The position numbers and the translations under genes were made by a program. A stretch of DNA of 64,000 bases, from NCBI GenBank assembly GCA_003344405.1, contig NOWV01000006.1:310001-374000 (forward strand). The letters are read 5' to 3'. The notes under the pieces were generated by a model, which worked only from the letters and a program-made list of their open reading frames with translations, searched no databases and was not told the origin of the DNA. This document shows, in pieces, positions 10,868 through 21,300 of this stretch. The DNA comes from Trichoplax sp. H2 (Eukaryota; Placozoa; Uniplacotomia; Trichoplacea). Every line of letters starts with the position of its first letter. Position 1 is the stretch's first letter.

Positions 10868-13467
10868 TTAGGTATTAGATGGATTATTAGGATCTGAGTC
10901 CGCTTCATCAGTAGAAAAAGCTGCTTGACGTGTTGATTTCCAACTTAATAATTCTCGTAATGACTCACGGTTATTTATGTTAATGAATTTCATATAATCT
11001 TTAGTCATTTTATGAGCCCTTGCGATACCGTACTGCACCCTAGCTTCGTCAAGTACTTCTGTATCTGTCATTTCCTGAGCAACTTTAAAAGCTTTACCAA
11101 AGTATTCCACTGCTTTAGAATAATTGCCCTGTTATTTAGAAATTGTTTCAATAATAAAGAATATAAATGATAAATCTTGCATTTATAGTAATACCGTTAT
11201 TGACTAAAAATTAGAAGCTAATACTGCTATAGCAGAACTATTATTACAGATGTCATTACCATTGAGTTAAAAATTCCTCCCAGTTTGGTACAAGCTTTTC
11301 CGAATTCTTTTTGCTGATTACATTTTTCTGCTACTGTAGCAAACTTTTCCAAGTTTTTAAAAGTATTCTCTATGTCGTCTTGACTGATATAAGTAAATAA
11401 ACAGAAGAATCGTTATTGTTTGCGCTAAATTATTATATTAGCGTTGTTTAGATTGAAGTACTCTATTAGGAAGAGATAATTAATAAATTACCTTTCGTAA
11501 CAGCTTGCCATAGCTTCATATGCACGAGCTGCGCCAATATCATCTCCTTCTTGTTGGCATATTTCTAGATATGAGTTGTGATACTAATATACAAAATTTA
11601 GCTTTAGTCTGGCAATCGATACTTACGTATAACTATTATGATAGCATATTATTAACATTATTAATTATTACCGTCAGAGCCATTTGTGGATCTCCATTTT
11701 CGCTAAATGCCCGTCCAAGCCTGTAGCTTGTTATTCCTTCAGCATGTTTACTACCACCTGGTAAAATACGAAATAATAATATCTAAATTTAAGTATACCT
11801 TCTCTCACGGTATACGCTTTTATAGTTTTGATTAAATGTTGTACAATAGTGGATGTAAACACTACTATATAATAAATACTATGTTAAATCTTACCTTCTT
11901 TAGCTACATCGTATGCTTGTAGTAAAAATTTAATACTAACTTCAGAATTTTCCCTTGACGTCTATTAGATAATAATCATTTCAATAAAATGGTATCAAAC
12001 ATTTTGAAAAGTAATATTTTATCCTAAAGAAACATTAAATTATAGTAGGGGATACCTTAGCAGCAATTGCTGTATAAACACGGCATAAATGCTCGCAAGC
12101 TAAAGGAAACAATTGTTGGCCATCGTCATTTATCCAGTCACGGTTTTTAGTCAAATTATAAAACTCTTCCAAGTAGGGTAGTGCTTCATTATTTTCGCCT
12201 TCAAAATTGGATACCTTAAAATTAGTTATTGTCTGTTTGTATGCCTAAATACACTATTACTTTGGTAAGTTTTTAGGCGGATTCGATTCCAATATAAAAT
12301 CTCGCTCTTACGAAATAATCCGATACAGTTAATAACAGTTTATATTTGCACTAAAATAGGTTGTTCATCTAGATCTGAATACCTCTATCAACAAGTGAAA
12401 CTCCGAGATTACAATTTGCTTCACTCTGAGTTTTTCCATCATCATGTTCTATAGTTTGTGCTATCTCAAGGCATCGAAAATAAAAGTGATCGGAAAGCCA
12501 GCTATCGTTATGATTTTCAAAGTAGACAGCTAAGTTTTTTAATTCTCGATAAAGTAAGCCTTGATCATCTAGATATTATGATTGATAAAAGATAATTTAT
12601 GGCAGTATTTAGTGGCTTATACAATAATAGTTTCTGTATTTCGCGGATATGAGAGTTGGAATTTGAAATAATACTATACCATTTCTTTCTGCATCCTCAG
12701 CGCGGCATAATTTTTCGCTTAAATAGCTTAATTTCTCGTGTTCATCCTTAAGCAAAGGTGTCAATGTAGCAATAATGTCGTCGCCGAGAGCTTCTCGCTC
12801 TTCCTTTTGTCGGTTAATTAACTCGAATATCTCAGCGAATGCTCTGTGGTAACCTTCTTTTAAAATATCCATGCATAAATTGTGCATGTAATCGTTGCGA
12901 TATCTAGGGATAAAAGTAGTTTATACCGTTATTTTGGATTATCTGACTCATCTTTTTGGGTAGTTAAAGTATCACTATATCGTTACAATGAAGAAAAATC
13001 ACTTTTTCTAAGGTAAGTTTAAAATTTTGGCTAAACGAAATATTATTTAAAAGAAGTATCAAAACCAAATTATCTTAGGTTGGTTATGGCGTAAAATTGA
13101 AATGGGATTGATTATGTACATTTTGAAAATAAGTTGTTGTATAAACGCATGAAAAATGAAATAATTATATGTGCAACAGTTTTGAGATTCATAGCTAAAT
13201 AATAAAATCAACTACAACTTCGGATAGTATAAGCTAACCAATTTAAGGAATATAAATGAACCTGGCAACATCGATCTTTTTGTCGTAGGTTTCCTGTACT
13301 ACTGGATGTTTTTGTTTCTTTTGCTTGTTCTGACCGTTAATTGGCCTTATGTTTCGTGTACTTCGATTGATTGTATTTTTATGGGGTGGTGTTGTCGGAG
13401 GACTTGGCTTGATATTGCTTTTGCCTAAATTTGGATCTATCATAGGCAAGATATTAGTCGACGACAT
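10868..13467 (-). CDS. TTC29: Tetratricopeptide repeat protein 29 (TTC29), 462 aa, nine exons
   Basis: Exons in transcript order: 13467-13262, 12903-12680, 12568-12383, 12198-12056, 11961-11895, 11757-11672, 11583-11492, 11383-11260 and 11128-10868. Phases match at all eight GT-AG junctions and the total is 1389 nt. TTC29 landmarks are RYRNDYMHNLCMDILKEGYH (after a basic, Pro-rich N-terminus), LCRAEDAERN, EANCNLGVSLVDRG, GDDIGAARAYEAMASCY, LGGIFNSMGNYSKAVEYFGK, DEARVQYGIARAHKM and LLSWKSTRQA. Most of the protein is TPR helical hairpins. Length is close to the vertebrate protein (about 475 aa). TTC29 is an axonemal protein needed for sperm flagellum and ciliary function and linked to intraflagellar transport and dynein. 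The start is the first in-frame ATG of exon 1. The fourth exon uses an acceptor inside a longer open stretch because only it preserves phase. The gene is convergent with the 470-aa gene. Confidence 0.92.
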
Positions 13468-15090
13468 CTTGACTCTTCTTATTACTGCTTTCTTTTTAAC
13501 TATGCAATTTGGGCTGTGTCTCCTCAAAAGCCTAAAGGTGGCTCTGTATACAAGATACCTATCGCCTTTGCCTACTAAACGACCGCGTTATTGTATAGAA
13601 TTCTTTGCTATCCCCATATCAATTTATCTAACTCCATGAATTACTGATTTGTATCTTATCGAAATTCAATCAGTATCCATAGCAACCTTCTCATGATTGA
13701 TTGTGCATGCGTCGATAGAAGTCCATCGAGCGTGGTCTTAAGACTGCTCTACTACGCAAATCATGCGCCGCGTTCGAATATTTCCTTATGCAATACTGCA
13801 TTAGAGAGTGGATAATACCTGAGAATAAGCACGCTACCGAGACTATCTATAACTTGCATATTTCATTAAGTGTTTTTGTAGCAAATTATAGAAAAAGTGA
13901 AACATTCTACTTAAAGTACTGGCATAGCCGGTTAAAGCCCAAAATTCCATTATATTTGTTTTTGATTTGGACTTTAACTGGCTATTACACATCATAGCCG
14001 AGTTTAAGCTAAATCATATATTGTATGTATACGGTAGATTTGACTATTAAAAACACACCTTATAAATAATAATGCCTTAATTTAAAAAAGGTATTGGTGA
14101 GTCGAATAATGTTATCAACTTTAGTACTAATTGATATAGTGCTTGATGGACAACTGAGTTGCTAAATGATGCATAATTTAATATTGAGTACTCTCGTGGC
14201 TAAGATTTTATTTCAAGTAGACATCAGTAAAATCGATAATAATAATTAATAATCAATAATATTTGATATAGTGTAATTTCGGGGAAATAGAGTTGAATAA
14301 CTCAGGACTAATCTGATTTTTAACGTTTACTGAATAGGAATCAAGAACGATATATTTCATTGAATGATACTGATTATGTTTTCTATTCTTATACTTTGTA
14401 ACACCAAAGCAAACACTCTAATATCAGACTTGATAAATAAAATATTTAGTAAATGCCAATGAGCTGACAGTTGAAATGAAGATTGTTAGATCCGACTAAA
14501 AGAGAAAATACTGATATCCTGCTGGATAGTTCGCTCAGTTATAAATCCATTTTAAATCAAAATTGGCGAAGTATAACATCATCCATCAACAGCACTATCA
14601 GATAGTTTCATGTGGCATTACGATACCCCTTTTAGGATAGATCAATCAATTGATAAAGTATCGTTATGATACAGTTAATTTCGAGTAGATGTTCGTCTAC
14701 ATCTACATAAGTATATTGTACTTACTAGCATTTAAAAATTGAAAATCATCATGACCCATTTGTAGCATAACACATATTTTTTCATAATACGTTTTTTACA
14801 TATTGTAGATGACCTACCAGTATATACTACACAAATGGCATTATTAACATAATTAATTTAACCGATGTAAAAAGACAGGCATGGAAAACAACTGCCAGCC
14901 ATTAGATAAGTGGTGACACTATATCGTCCTTTTATAAGAGGTCAATCAACACTATAGCTCATTTCTTGACAATGTAAGTTAACAATATTAAAGTGATGTT
15001 GATTAGTATGCAGCAAGATATGAGTGATCTAAAGTTCGTGTACATAGCTATGCAAGGATAAAATGAAGGAATATTTCCCAAGAGAGCTGT
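13468..15090. other. Spacer between TTC29 5' end and deiodinase 3' end; probable deiodinase 3' UTR
   Basis: No supported protein-coding gene. The right part (down to at least about 14520) is probably the deiodinase 3' UTR because a SECIS is required there. The left part should hold the TTC29 promoter. An imperfect inverted repeat (atagccggttaaagcc near 13925, ggactttaactggctat near 13968) with about 16-bp arms lies between. The frame at 13788-13997 (+) resembles no known protein. Confidence 0.5.
14521..14593 (-). promoter_or_regulatory. Candidate SECIS element in the deiodinase 3' UTR
   Basis: Read on the minus strand, the segment has the parts of a eukaryotic SECIS. A lower stem forms from GCUG/CAGC plus GAU/AUC, followed by an internal loop. 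A 5' AUGA (complement of 14579-14582) sits opposite a 3' UGAG (complement of 14535-14538), which gives tandem sheared G-A pairs. Above the quartet is a six-base-pair helix GUUAUA/UAUAAC, then an irregular region and CC/GG closing a loop that begins with AA. The distance from AUGA to the loop AA (about 14 nt) is a little long, and the upper stem is imperfect. It lies about 500 nt after the stop codon. I found no better candidate nearer the stop. Only folding or experiment can confirm it. Confidence 0.4.
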
Positions 15091-15837
15091 TTATAATTCT
15101 TGTAAATGCGATTCTAATTCATCTAGATCATAACACATAGGACCTGGGCCACCTTTATAGCTGATTTTACCATCTCTAATCACGTACAATCTCTCAGGCA
15201 TTGCACTATATTCCTTTGCCATGGTATCTTTGATATCATCCACATAAACGGGCAATTTAATGTCGAATCGATCAATAAACTGCTTTGCGAGTGACATCCG
15301 CTCTTCAAGGACTCTTGGTTTCTTGAAAGACACATCCATACTATCGTTTAAATAATCTAAGGGCCATTCGTCAGATGCGTGCGCTTCTTTAATATAGATT
15401 AAGATAAATTGTGCTTTATCGGCGTATTTTTTCCCCATTTCATGAAATCGCTGTAGCAGATTGCGATACGGGGGTCAGCTATAAGACCCAAAATTCAAGA
15501 CAAAAGTATCCGTTTGAAATTGTTGAAAAATTTCTTTTAAATTAAGCATTTCCCCCTGGATGGAATAGAGTTGACCAAGTGGTGCAAGATGATTAGGCTT
15601 TAATCTCCCAATACATGGTAAGCAACCGTCCTTGGTGAAATTGATAAACGTTTGTTTGGATAAACTATGAATAAAACCGGGACTGCCATCTGTTGGTTCT
15701 AATGTCTTCAAATACTTTGATCCTTTCCGAAGCTGTTTGGGATAGTGCCATTTAATTAGCATTCCACTTTTAGCGAATAAGAATGCGCCATAAAAGGCTA
15801 AGCACCATGACCAGAGCCAGGATAGGGGATTGGCCAT
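15091..15837 (-). CDS. DIO: Iodothyronine deiodinase, selenoprotein, 248 aa with Sec121
   Basis: One exon from ATG (complement of 15835-15837) to TAA (complement of 15091-15093), with a single in-frame TGA at codon 121. The TGA falls exactly at the deiodinase active site: NFGSYS-U-PPYRN, against NFGS-x-T-U-P-x-F in vertebrate enzymes. Residues 6-28 are a hydrophobic membrane anchor. Residues 72-75 are CLPC. Downstream, YIKEAHASDEWPL contains the conserved EAH catalytic-region histidine, and PERLYVIRDGKISYKGGPGP matches the family C-terminus. Deiodinases remove iodine from thyroid hormones by a thioredoxin-like fold; length fits DIO1 (about 249 aa). The frame stays open upstream to about 15916 without another ATG, so a small 5' exon is possible. 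Intronless, unlike most neighbours; vertebrate DIO3 is also intronless. The substrate here is unknown, and which vertebrate type it equals cannot be told by eye. Other genes here use TGA as a normal stop, so recoding is gene-specific. Confidence 0.94.
15475..15477 (-). other. In-frame UGA read as selenocysteine (Sec121)
   Basis: Plus-strand tca at 15475-15477 is TGA on the coding strand, between the TCTTATAGC and CCCCCGTATCGC codons. Coding potential and family similarity continue without break for 127 codons afterwards, so this is recoding and not termination. Confidence 0.93.
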
Positions 15838-15920
15838 TATCCAGTAGAAACGACAGTAATCAAATTGTCCGCTGCTGTATTCTTCGGCTACAAGCGGTCC
15901 GTGACCACTGATTGAGTATC

Positions 15921-16150
15921 CTTAAAATGCACTCTTGCTGCCTGTAATTTAAGTCTATTGATAGATATCGTAAATATTAGAGCTATCATTATAATTAGTC
16001 AAAATCAATAATTTTACTGACTTTGTACTCTGGGTATTCTTAAAATGCACTCTAGCTGCCTGTAATTTAAGTCAATTGATAGATATCGTAAATATTAGAG
16101 CTATCATTATAATTAGTCCAAGTTAATAATTTTACTGATTTTGTACTCAA
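15921..16150. repeat. Tandem duplication, 118-bp unit, about 95% identical
   Basis: cttaaaatgcactct at 15921 recurs at 16039, and both units run on through gatagatatcgtaaatatta to tttactga/ttttgtactc with only a few substitutions. The near identity marks a recent duplication just upstream of the deiodinase coding region. Confidence 0.9.
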
Positions 16151-17118
16151 CATGATTAATTAATGACATCAATGAGTTAATTGATTGATGATGGCATTCA
16201 ACCATGATACCACCGGCAATATCGTCTACGATACGATATAATAGTAGTCTAATCCTTCCGCTAGATACGACAAATAATGCGTTTCAACTGCTTTTAAGCT
16301 GTATTCAGGGTAGACGAGAGGGTCTACAATTACCATTACACTGTCTAAATGGGTGTATATCTCATTTGAAAGTAATCACATCAATGTTATAGGCACTAGA
16401 TTGATTGATAAGTTGATTAGAGGTACAATTGAAATTTCGCAGATCTTTCTGCATATAGTACAGTACAGTACAGTAGTCATTTTACATCATAAGTGATTGA
16501 CTACAGGCCGAGCGGATATGATGACAGGCTCATTTCAGTCATCATTTCATTTCAATTGACTGATTCTTGATATCTTAATTAGGAAAACGTACCTTGTACT
16601 GATTTGATTGCCGGTCTGCAAGTGCAAGGATAACGATTGAAGAAAGGATATGCTCGGTAAGTCAACATGTAAACAAAGTCGAGCTGTAGAGTGCAAAGTA
16701 CATGTACGGTACAGTATTGTATTAGGGGTAAGAAGTTGTTCTTCCATGAAAATCAAAATTGATTTTCATCAAGAAACCCGTAGTATAGTCATGATGCATG
16801 ATGGTACTGTCCGTGTTAATCAAATGCTGTATTCGACAGTATTTCTCTGATTTAGAGTCGGAAGCTGAACATTTTACTGGTCTTTGGTTTTGACTGTCAG
16901 CTGCTAAAAGGTCGAAGAGATTTGGCGGTCATTTTACTATGCCCCACAAACTCAAAGCAATCTTTTGCAGCGAATTTACATGCCAATTGCAGACCGTATA
17001 GTGTACCGTTGTAGACATGCGATACAGTCGAAATGATCAATTTTAGTATTGTCAAGCCCGCTTTGCATCCCTCTCTTTCTTTCTTTTTAGTACAGTAGTC
17101 CATGGGCAGAAAAATCAT

Positions 17119-17246
17119 GGACTACTCCATCCAAATTTCCCACCGCCGTGCATCAAAATTGTCACCCCACCGTAAAAATAGAACAAGGGTTTGTAATGCT
17201 AGGGGTGACAATTTTTATCCACAGGAAATTTTTGATTGAGTAGTCC
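17119..17246. repeat. Fold-back (inverted repeat) element, about 46-bp arms
   Basis: The left arm 17119-17167 (ggactactcc...aaatttcc...aaaattgtcacccc) is the imperfect reverse complement of the right arm 17202-17246 (ggggtgacaattttt...ggaaattt...gagtagtcc), separated by about 34 bases. The structure resembles a short non-autonomous inverted-repeat element. No clear target-site duplication was seen. Confidence 0.75.
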
Positions 17247-17572
17247 TCGGTAAAATTAACAGTATTCGTTTTACCATGGACTTCGAGAAACGAGATTTTA
17301 TTCTCTCTTATTGATTGATCTTGTACCACTGACTCTCCACCTTTGGTAATTCTAGTTTACTTTCTATTGCTGAAACAGTTCCTAACAGGTAGTAAAATAG
17401 AATGGGGAATTTACTCAAATAGCTCGCTTTAAAATGGTAAAATAGAATTCCAAAATGCCGGCGACTACAGTGTACAGTGTACAGTACTTTACTATATACT
17501 CTAACTGTTGATCAATGCAGCTGACATTGTGTACCGTACCGGTACTAACAGCCGCCACAGCGTGTGTTGCGA

Positions 17573-17584
17573 CCAATGACGTCA
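17573..17584. promoter_or_regulatory. Possible CCAAT box overlapping a perfect CRE palindrome
   Basis: CCAATGACGTCA holds CCAAT (17573-17577) running into the full eight-base CRE TGACGTCA (17577-17584). It lies in the spacer between the divergent deiodinase and ATP7 copy 1 genes, in a locally GC-richer stretch. A promoter role is inferred from motif and position only. Confidence 0.3.
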
Positions 17585-17610
17585 TAGTTCCCTTACTGAT
17601 ACAATAGTCA

Positions 17611-18155
17611 ACGACACCCCTTGCTGTATCAGCGACAAGAACCGCGATGGTGGATTGGTTCGGGTACAGGATGGACAGACGGTAGAACCGTGTCATACGC
17701 ACATCCGAAATCAAGACTTTATGTCTACCAGTGTGCACAGTTCAACAATAATAATAATAACATGGATCGCAGAATATTGCCAACCAATTAATTAAGCTAA
17801 TAAACTTGTAGTCAAAAGTCCGTAGAAGGCAGTAGTCGAGCTATTTCCGTCTTTTAGTCTACGACACCACTTGCTGTATCAGCGACAAGAACCGCGATGG
17901 TGGATTGGTCCGGGTACAGGACGGACAGACTGTGGAACCGTGTCATGGTTACGTTAGCCAAGCCAGTGAGCCACTTGACCCATCCGAGACTGTGCAGTAG
18001 GCAGTCTAAATCAAGACTGTACGTCTACGAGTGTGCACACTTCCATAATAATAATAACATGGATCGGAGAACATTGCCAACCAATTAATTAAGCTAATGA
18101 ACTTGTAGTCAAAAGTCCGTAGAAAGCGGTAGTGGAGCTATTTTTGTCTTTTCGT
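17611..18155. repeat. Tandem duplication, about 250-bp unit, just upstream of ATP7 copy 1
   Basis: acgacaccccttgctgtatc at 17611 recurs as acgacaccacttgctgtatc at 17861. Both units continue through gcgacaagaaccgcgatggt, an (aataat)n stretch, catggatcg and ttgccaaccaattaattaag to agtcaaaagtccgtaga. Unit 2 has an extra block of about 40-50 bases after ccgtgtcat. Each unit keeps gtgtgcaca (17731 and 18031). In unit 2, TGCACAC fits the metal-response-element consensus TGCRCNC on both strands; in unit 1 it fits on one strand. Such short matches can arise by chance. Confidence 0.88.
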
Positions 18156-18331
18156 TGTGACTGTTCATTAAGTGAAGACTACATTAATCAGAAGAAAGAG
18201 CCTGAAAAGGCAACTACAACGCAAGCTTGTGCTTCCGTTTGAGGGAAAAAGTGATTGCTACTTACTTTGGTAGCGCGTCTACAGTACAACGGATTGCATC
18301 GACGACTTGATTTAGAATTGATTATTGTGCC

Positions 18332-21300
18332 ATGGAGATCGAGAACAACATCACTCAAAAGATCCTGGTTACCATCACTGGAATGACTTGCAATTCCTGT
18401 GTCAAATCGATCCAGAGCAACGTGGCTACCATGAAAGGTCTTGAAAGCATCAAGGTTAGTGTTTTGGAATCGTTTTTAGACGGTACTATCCAATTGCGAT
18501 CGTGGCAAGTTAACCGTTATCATGCTCAATTGTTCACCCTATCTTACGGATTGAGCAAATGCTTTCTATTCAACATGTTGATGGATAGCCAAGTGAGAGG
18601 AGAAATTTCAATATGTCATGACCGCTATCCTACAGTAACGTCGATGTTTAGCTTCATGGTTAGAATAATAGGAATCATCCAATCTTGTCGGTATCGTGAG
18701 TTACTCTAGTCGATTCAACGAGTGCATCGATAGCCACATCCAATGCTTCCATTTAACACCTTCAGTTATAGGCAGTGTTGATTAGGTTGGTTGTCATCAT
18801 CACCATCCAATCTTGTCGGTATTGGGATTGGATTGAATAACACTTTGATCGATAGTCACGTTAGAGTGGAAATCCAATACGTAGTAACCTATATCCCATA
18901 GTAACATAGAGTAAGAGTATTATTAATGTTACTATCAATTAATCGATACCGATTGGACTGGCTGTAGCGATATCCATCATCAAGTGTCGTCCTAATTTAG
19001 GAAATGGTTAGGCGATAATCTCAACTTTACCGTATTCGCATGGGCAAAAAATGACTAAAAATGACAATATTGTACTGTATACGTATAACATGTATAGTTG
19101 AGCAAGTATAGTATACTTGAAAAAAAAAAGCCCGCTGAATGAATTCGTTATGATACAACCATTCAAAATTAGATTGAAAATGGCCATCATCAGTTGCTAT
19201 GAATCGATGATTGGCAAGTACAGTAAATAGCAATTAGACGAGTATAGAATATAATCAGTCCAACAATTGGCTGAATCGCTAAATTTTTCATTAAACATGG
19301 AGGTAATAATGAAACACTCATGGGCAACGTTACTTGTGCATTAGTGGAATACAGTAGTTGTGACTTTTTTCATCAATATACGATTGCAATCATGGTGATA
19401 GTTTTGACTCGATCAAGTAATTAATTCATAGACCAACGAGTCAGTTCTAATTCACTTTACTACGTTGAAATTGACATCAATTACAATATTGACCGTCCAT
19501 CTCGTATACGATAGACCATCATCAATGATTCACTTCAAGTTTACCACCTAAGAATTATTCTAGTCAGGATTAACTTACCGTTGACGATCACATCAATTTG
19601 TTGTCATGTCATGTCGGAAAGGAGCTTTTTTTTCGGGGGGGGGGGGATAGGATAAATCGATTGTTCCCAGGACTGACAATGGTTTACCAGTCAATCAAAA
19701 AATCTGTTAATCAATATTATGCAATTATTTTTTAATAGGTCTCACTAAGTCAAGAAGAAGGTGAAATTGCCTACTTTCCTCATCTCATTGATTATCGTGC
19801 CATTATCAATGAAATTGAAGATATGGGCTTTGATGCCAAATTAAAATCCAACCGAATTGATTTACAACTTAAGCTTCAGCCTTTCTCTTTTGACCGGAAC
19901 CAATTAACACAAAATCTAATGGAAATACATGGTGTAGAAAATTGTAGCATCAATGATGAATTAAATGCTCTCATCATACGCTATAATTGTGACTTATTAC
20001 AATCACATCGCATTCTTATCGATTGCTTTAACAAATTAATGACTATGAAATCAAATGATAATCATGATAATTCACCCAAGCAAGCTAGCTTAGCTGTAGT
20101 AAGTGTTATTGGAATGACTTGTAACTCATGTGTTAAATCCATCGAAGGAACATTATCTGATATGAATGCGATCAAATTTATTGGTGTATCGCTTGAAAAG
20201 AAACAAGCTACAGTTCGATATGACAGTAAAGAAATGACAGAAAGAGATATTGTCGAAAACATCGAAGATATGGGATTTGATGCTACCATTTTACAGGTTT
20301 GTCAAGCCAAATGACAATAGCTCTTTCCTAATAAGATCGAATGAACATTATCTGAATTTAGTGAATAAAAAGTAAATAAAAATTCTATAACAGGAGTTTA
20401 CTCATCAGATCTATTCTTATTCTATTTTCTGTAAAAAAACAACAGCTATTGCTGTTATAGTAAATTGCTAGATGTAGATCGGAAATACTCTTACTAATAC
20501 ATTTCTATCGTACAGTACTACTAATTATTCAGCTAAGAATAATGTACTTCTCCAATGGCATCTAATATTGTCATAATCAATCCGCCAACTTACAGTATTG
20601 GAATATGCCCATTGATTGACACGGAAACGATGATGCTTTGTAGTAGCCACGTCATAATGTTTAATGGAAATAGTTTTTTAAGCTGTATTCTTGGATACTA
20701 CTCCACAGTCTATGCTGCAGCTAATGTTTAATTTCCTAATTTATCAACTCCATTTTCATCCTACCCAATCAAAATACACATATGCGTGAACACTTTCAGC
20801 GTCATCAATATTGCTGCAACGATTTTAAAAGCAACATTATCCTTTTAGTTTAACTTTGAAATCAATCCATCTATTTTCTAATCCTGAATCATCATAAAAA
20901 ACATAATTAGAATAGTAGACAAATTTTTTTTTTATCTATTTCATTATATAGACCGAAACTAACAATGTAACATACACTGTGATGGAAATTGAAGGAATGA
21001 GTTGTAATTCTTGTGTGCAACACATTGAAAGCACTGTCCTCGATCTACCTGGTATTTACTACATTCGTGTTTCACTACAGCAACGCAAGGCCGATATCTT
21101 TTATGCTCATGGTCATGTTACTGTTGAACAAATTTCTGAAGTTATAACTGACGCTGGATTTGATGTAAAGATTAAATCGGATGAAAACAATATCAGTGGT
21201 ACGACGGTTAAAATGATCTGCTTATAGTGCAATAAAATATTACTAAACAGAATATGTAATCGTAGAATCGGGTTGTAATAACAGTGTAGCCAATTCTTAC

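Larger units (their letters stand above)
15838..18331. other. Divergent intergenic region between deiodinase and ATP7 copy 1
   Basis: About 2.5 kb that should hold promoters of both flanking genes. It is less AT-rich than most of the window, especially 16900-18300. It contains a 118-bp tandem duplication, a fold-back element, a 250-bp tandem duplication and a perfect CRE palindrome, listed separately. Short frames such as 17415-17738 (-) and 17897-18088 (+) fall in the repeated DNA and resemble no protein. The start codon at 18332 has a good context (gtgccATGG). Confidence 0.6.

Noticed and set aside
12199-12214. Longer start of the fourth TTC29 exon (acceptor before GTATCC)
   Set aside because: It breaks the reading phase with the upstream exon; the acceptor ending ttttgaag at 12199-12200 keeps phase and TPR similarity.
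13788-13997. 69-codon plus-strand frame with a hydrophobic end
   Set aside because: No similarity, no splice support, and part of it forms an imperfect inverted repeat.
15475-15837. Treating the deiodinase as two genes or a pseudogene broken by TGA
   Set aside because: The TGA falls at the known Sec position and the frame stays open with family similarity for 127 codons after it.
17415-17738. 107-codon minus-strand frame in the spacer upstream of ATP7 copy 1
   Set aside because: It overlaps the tandem duplication, resembles no protein and is not kept open in the second unit.
18455-18709. Continuation of ATP7 copy 1 exon 1 as a 125-aa open frame
   Set aside because: The frame runs into intron 1; the GT donor at 18455 matches the same junction in copy 2, and the metal-binding domain continues at 19739.
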